Positions 44,746-49,029 of a stretch of 49,029 bases of DNA are shown here, one piece after another (position 1 is the first letter of the stretch; each line of letters starts with the position of its first letter). The notes under the pieces are model-generated. The model made no database searches, was not told the DNA's origin, and saw only the letters and a list, made by a program, of their open reading frames with translations. A program made the position numbers and the translations under genes. This stretch comes from Lingula anatina (taxonomy: Eukaryota; Brachiopoda; Lingulata; Lingulida; Lingulidae), in NCBI RefSeq assembly GCF_001039355.2, contig NW_019775735.1:681283-730311 (forward strand), given 5' to 3'.

Positions 44746-46997
44746 CCAAGTTGTTTTCTCTTTCCTCCATGTGTTTTTTTTCTGTTGTTTTTCATTTAAT
44801 GATATCTAATCTTCAACATTGCTGATGAATGTACTGTCAATTCACTATATATATTTTAGGCATTTGTCGAAAAGTGCATTTTGAAATTACACAACCGGTG
44901 CATAATTATTTAAGGGATGACAGCTCTTTATTTTGACTGGAAAAGTGCGGATTTTCCTGGAGTAAATCCCGTACTTTTTAATGGTCAATGAATCCGTTCC
45001 GTCATCTTAAAACAGTCATTTTTTACAAGTGTGGTTTTTGTGATAATCTCTTAAAAGAGATAATTACGGCGCGACGTTGTGGTCAAGCACAGATTTCTCA
45101 ATAATTACGATAACCACTGTTTTGGTGAGAAGATATAGATTATTTTATTTCTATATGTTGTTTACAATTTATTTAGAATAAAATTTTGAATATTTTATGA
45201 AGAGATGTTATCTCTTTCTCTTTGAGTTACAATAACAATTATCATGTACGAAAGTTGGCTGTATCGAAAAGATAGGCTACATGCAAATGTTGAGATATGT
45301 CCAGCTTTCAAACTGCAAATGCTGAACATGAACATCAAAGAACCTGCAGACAATTTTGGACAACATTAAGTTTTGATAGAAGAAAAAGTTCTTTTTCAAG
45401 AAAATTTTCTTATACTTTCATATACTTTTGGTTGGTTAAACTATTCTGTGCATCTGGGGAATTTTCGAGGGGGTGCAAACTTGCTTCCCCTTATCTTCTA
45501 TCTGGGTCTGCATACCATATCACTATCACCAAAAGCACATAAAAATCATTTGAAAATATGTTTTGTGTCTGATTTGAGACCTTACTGGCGTAGAAAACAT
45601 ACAAATACGATAACTCGACTGATAACTGTACTTAAGAGTACGATAATTTATCATATTTGTTTTATTTATTTATTTATCTTAATAAAATGTTTATATCGTG
45701 TCAGCGAACCAACGTGACCTGTGTTAGATGAGACTTGAATGGGAAAGTAGGCCCCTACTATTGTCTCACACCTTGGCGCATTGGAATCCTCTGTAAAAAA
45801 AGTAGGCCTATTTGGCCTAAGATTGGTCATTAAGTTTAAGATTGGTCATTAAGTTTTTATCATTAACATAGCAAATTGGTAAATGGACCCATTTCTCCCA
45901 GCTGCGTCGCATGTCCTTGTCCTAATAATAAGACAGGACCCTTTATACATTATCTCCCCGCTCCCACGCATATACCAAATTCTATCTCTCTGTAGTTTAC
46001 CCGTTAATTTATTATCAGTCATTACCGATATCGTTCTTTTGTGGGCATCAAGCCTATACACTTTCCATCGTCACTACATATCGACCTTCGTATCAGTAAC
46101 TGTATCATTTAATCGCATCCCTGTTTTATGGACTAAAGGCCGCGTCGCAAGATGGATAGACCTGTTAACACTCACTCCTGACATACATTATTTATGCAAC
46201 GTTAGTAGTTGAAAAAAACAACAGTCTCCGTGTTAGTATAACCTATTTACGATAATAGATTTGCACACGTTTTATCTTCTGTCATCTGGATGCTAGTTTG
46301 GGTATTGAAACTCAATAAATTTCCTTATTGTGAAATGATCAAGGTATCGTCTTACTAAGTTACACATTTTAAACGGTAAAAAATCGGAGTGCAGAAGAGT
46401 ATTTTTATAAGGACAAGGACATATCCTGTTAGCTAAAATCAAACCCAAAACGCCTATATGCAATACTGATTGTAAAAACATTATCATATAATATTCATGG
46501 ACTTAATTTGTTTTCGGGCAAAGTATGATCATTTTGCTTATGATGTCATATCAGCGTTTATTTAAATGAAAATGTCATATTCTATTTTTTTTCTCTCCCT
46601 TTTTATACCGTAAGGCAAAAATCGTGGGCATGGCTCGTAGCCTCAGAAAAAAAATCAAAAATAGCGGCTAGGGGCTGTGCATGAGTACTATAGTTTGGAG
46701 CGGGGAGGCCGATTTTCATACGTCGTTTAGATTTTATTTCTATAATACCGTTAAATTTTACCAATTTTCACTGGGTCTTTGGAAACAAGACCGCCTTACG
46801 TCGGTTTGATGGTCTTACAAATCTGTCGGAACCGATTGTTTTTCACACATTTGTTAATAATTGCACCAGTTTCGATGATTTTATCTGCGGTGGTTAGGGT
46901 GTTATTCCCGGACTGATTGCCATCTACATCCAATCAGTATTATACACTTCCAGGCACTTGAACAAGTAAAAACGACACATGAAAACAATGCCACCTG
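44746..46997. other. Gene-free region with dispersed repeat pieces
   Basis: Around 44949-45060 there is an inverted relative of the 28.0-28.3 kb repeat: GGATTTTCCTGGAGTAAAT and a near-palindrome around TCTCTTAAAAGAGA. Several frames of 60-110 codons (for example 45883-46212 plus and its antisense) have no recognisable domain or splice context. Nothing else is supported. Confidence 0.5.
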
Positions 46998-47240
46998 CAC
47001 ACACTGGACAATAGAAGTGTCACCCCCTGAATCAGAGTAATCAAAGTTATAAAGCCTGGTCTACTTATAATGTGACTAAAGAGTATAAAACCGCTGTACC
47101 ATGGAACTGTATTGTATTGTTGGTCTTTTTGTGAAATTTGATGTTAATAAAATCATACCAGGAGCATATCATTCCACAGTCATTTTTCTCCCCCAAAGTA
47201 TTGGTTCAGTGGGGGTGACACTTCTATTGTCTAGTGTGTG
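46998..47240. mobile_element. MITE with CACACACTRGACAATAG ends
   Basis: About 243 bp. CACACACTGGACAATAGAAG plus TGTCACCCCC at the left is matched inverted by GGGGGTGACACTTCTATTG plus TCTAGTGTGTG at the right, arms of about 30 bases. The interior is AT-rich with no coding capacity. I could not fix a target duplication. Confidence 0.75.
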
Positions 47241-48172
47241 TACTCAGTATATATACCTCTTATCGATATTTTAATCAGCATAGGACCTTCATACGTGCCA
47301 GTAGGTCTAATAAGTAATAAACCAATAACATTGCCGAGGAAAAATCTTGGGTTTTTGTATATTAATCCAAGGAGTTATAATAGAACTCCTTGATTAATCT
47401 GAACTCAAAACATATATTTCAGGGTATAATTATGTCCTTAATAAAATGTTTTTAGCAAGTAAACACTTCTTATTCAGCAATACCAAGTTATTTGAAAAAG
47501 CCAAATCATTAAAGCAAGTGGCAATGGCATTTCACTTTTAACTTTTTAAGTGACCGAACCAAGCATTTTCTCTGTTGACTTGGTCAACTTAAAAGTATTC
47601 ATTCACTGATTGATTATAATTATATATTATTCGCGTTGGCAATGCGACGTTATCGATTGAAAATAACAGTTTTTGTTTCAAAAACAATCAATGGTTTTAC
47701 ATCAATAGTCTGCCTTTTACTTAATCCATGTTATGCAGTAGAGAGTTGGTCCTCTGCTTGCCAAAGCTATCGATCCGTCATACATTTCCGTATTGTAATT
47801 GATGATACACCCGCACCGACATGTAAGACATTTTCATTTTTTAAAGGAAAATTGTTTATAAAACAACTGCTCAGAATCAGAACCATTAGACAAATATCCA
47901 TGAATTCACACTACGCAACATAAATATGAAAAAATACATTTAGAGTTAATTCGCCCTTGTCCACATCTTGTGCTCATTTGTAACGGAGGGTGTGTCCACA
48001 GGCTACGGAACAGCCAGGTGTGTTTTACACGCTGTCATAACACGTCCATTTGGTCGATATCTCGGGAACTGCAGCCGTGACAAGGGGAGAGAGAGAGAGG
48101 CGGGTAGACGCTTAACCCGTAGGGAGAGTTATCTGAGGAGAGTTCTTATCGAAGAACGAAGCTTATGCAAAA
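47241..48172. other. Gene-free stretch with a hairpin
   Basis: It contains the ATTAATCCAAGGAGTT / AACTCCTTGATTAAT hairpin at about 47362-47397 and a GAGAGAGA tract near 48089. The GC-richer part from 47980 may be 5' UTR or promoter of the candidate exon ending at 48197. Confidence 0.45.
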
Positions 48173-48197
48173 ATGAAGAAAACATCCGTTATCTCAG
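48173..48197 (+). CDS. Candidate first coding exon of an unknown gene
   Basis: ATG in an A-rich context (CAAAAATGAAG) opens MKKTSVIS and runs into a strong donor, CTCAG|GTAAGTAC. The preceding 200 bases are purine-rich and GC-richer than the surroundings, as a 5' UTR might be. No following exon could be identified before the window ends, so this rests only on the ATG and donor. Confidence 0.3.
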
Positions 48198-48295
48198 GTA
48201 AGTACATAATAGAACATGTCAGTGAGCGTAGATACGCTTCATTTGTCAGCTGTTTTGCTGCACATGACCATGTTTTATTGACCATCTGACGATAA

Positions 48296-48856
48296 ATGGC
48301 CATTATTTTTGAATGGCTGAAAAATATTTTTTTAAATCTGAAGTTATCAGCTGAATGGACATCATCTGAGATGGTGCAAAGTCTCGCGGATCAGCTTAAG
48401 GCCAATTTAGACCAATTTAGCGGGGTTTGGAGGAGAAGTACTGAACCGAGTGAGGTCGGAAATTTAGGCAGGGGAACGAATGCGGTGCAGCAACGAATAA
48501 AAACTGTCAGAATTCACCAAAAGATATTTTCTGGTTGCTTTCGTAGAATTCCAGCCTGTATGTTGCAAAACAGTACTTATTTACCATACTTTGCGTATCA
48601 CTTTTGTAACGCTTTCAATGACGACGTTCCTGGCGCATCAAGTTTCATCCTCATTGTAAAAAAAAAAATCAATCCCTCTTCACGCAGATTGTGGCACTTT
48701 TTTTCCAGTCTCGCACTGACTCAGCCTCTTGTTAGAGTATCTCGCAACGTCTGGATGGGCAACTTTAACCGCCAATTCTCGGTGTTAAAATTGAAGGTTT
48801 TGCAAGATATCATCTCAGTAAATTTCATAACCTGTTTATATAATAAAACATATTGA
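48296..48856 (+). CDS. 186-codon open frame, unrecognised
   Basis: The longest single open frame in the last 5 kb, starting MAIIFEWLKNIFLNLKL, with a more polar N-terminal half and a hydrophobic, basic C-terminal half. I recognise no domain. Codon use looks like AT-rich background, and a poly-A tract (48658-48668) is read as lysines. It could be a chance frame; it is listed because of length only. Confidence 0.2.
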   Translation: MAIIFEWLKNIFLNLKLSAEWTSSEMVQSLADQLKANLDQFSGVWRRSTEPSEVGNLGRGTNAVQQRIKTVRIHQKIFSGCFRRIPACMLQNSTYLPYFAYHFCNAFNDDVPGASSFILIVKKKINPSSRRLWHFFSSLALTQPLVRVSRNVWMGNFNRQFSVLKLKVLQDIISVNFITCLYNKTY

Positions 48857-49029
48857 AGTTTTGTCCAGTCCTTCCATTAATATAATACTGGTAAAATACA
48901 CTTTTACACATACTTATAAATGTAAGTCTACAAGATATGCGAAAAACTTTTGAGGCGCTCTTTTATATTTTAAAATTAAAGTATTATGAATTTTTACGTA
49001 AATGTTCGTTATGAGTACCCTCTGTGTCT

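Noticed and set aside
45883-46212. 109-codon plus frame and its antisense partner
   Set aside because: No domain, no splice context, and background composition; I could not support either strand.

Overview
The window looks like nuclear DNA of an invertebrate animal. It is AT-rich (by eye, not counted), its genes are split by GT-AG introns, and between them lie short inverted-repeat elements (MITEs), simple repeats and decayed LINE pieces. The families present (TNF receptor, TNF ligand, TIR, CENP-N, RPP40, ankyrin-TIR) fit a marine bilaterian. I cannot name the species; a lophotrochozoan or invertebrate deuterostome is a guess.

Layout. 0.25-9.2 kb (minus): a complete-looking gene whose spliced product joins a signal peptide, a TNF-receptor-like cysteine-rich ectodomain, one membrane span, a short repetitive linker and a C-terminal TIR domain. 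10.98-14.0 kb (minus): a second copy of only the 5' half (promoter, 5' UTR exon, signal peptide, first cysteine-rich exon). 15.57-18.2 kb (minus): a small three-exon gene I do not recognise. 21.27-26.0 kb (minus): a copy of only the 3' half (ectodomain tail, membrane span, linker exons). Its TIR exon is cut off partway, and directly after the cut lies a complete exon for a TNF-ligand homology domain. That exon starts in the same splice phase as the TIR exon it replaces. 26.47-27.53 kb: an assembly gap beside a large inverted repeat.

28.4-31.8 kb (plus): CENPN (inner kinetochore), first exons not found. 33.1-38.9 kb (minus, convergent with CENPN): RPP40 (RNase P/MRP subunit). Its 3.2-kb intron holds a frameshifted THAP-domain fragment and a short transposon-like reading frame. 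39.8-44.1 kb (plus, head-to-head with RPP40): an ankyrin-repeat/TIR protein with one recently duplicated ankyrin exon. 44.67 kb: tRNA-Cys(GCA). The last 4 kb holds repeats and one candidate first exon.

Four genes or gene parts (two receptor-TIR copies, a TNF ligand exon, ankyrin-TIR) point to innate immune or death signalling; CENPN and RPP40 are housekeeping genes. The receptor copies were broken and reshuffled by duplication. Consensus kappa-B and E-box motifs lie just upstream of the 5'-half copy. Single-N joins flanked by repeated sequence warn that some duplications may be unmerged haplotypes. All exon models are conceptual, made by reading splice sites and checking phase; none has transcript support here.
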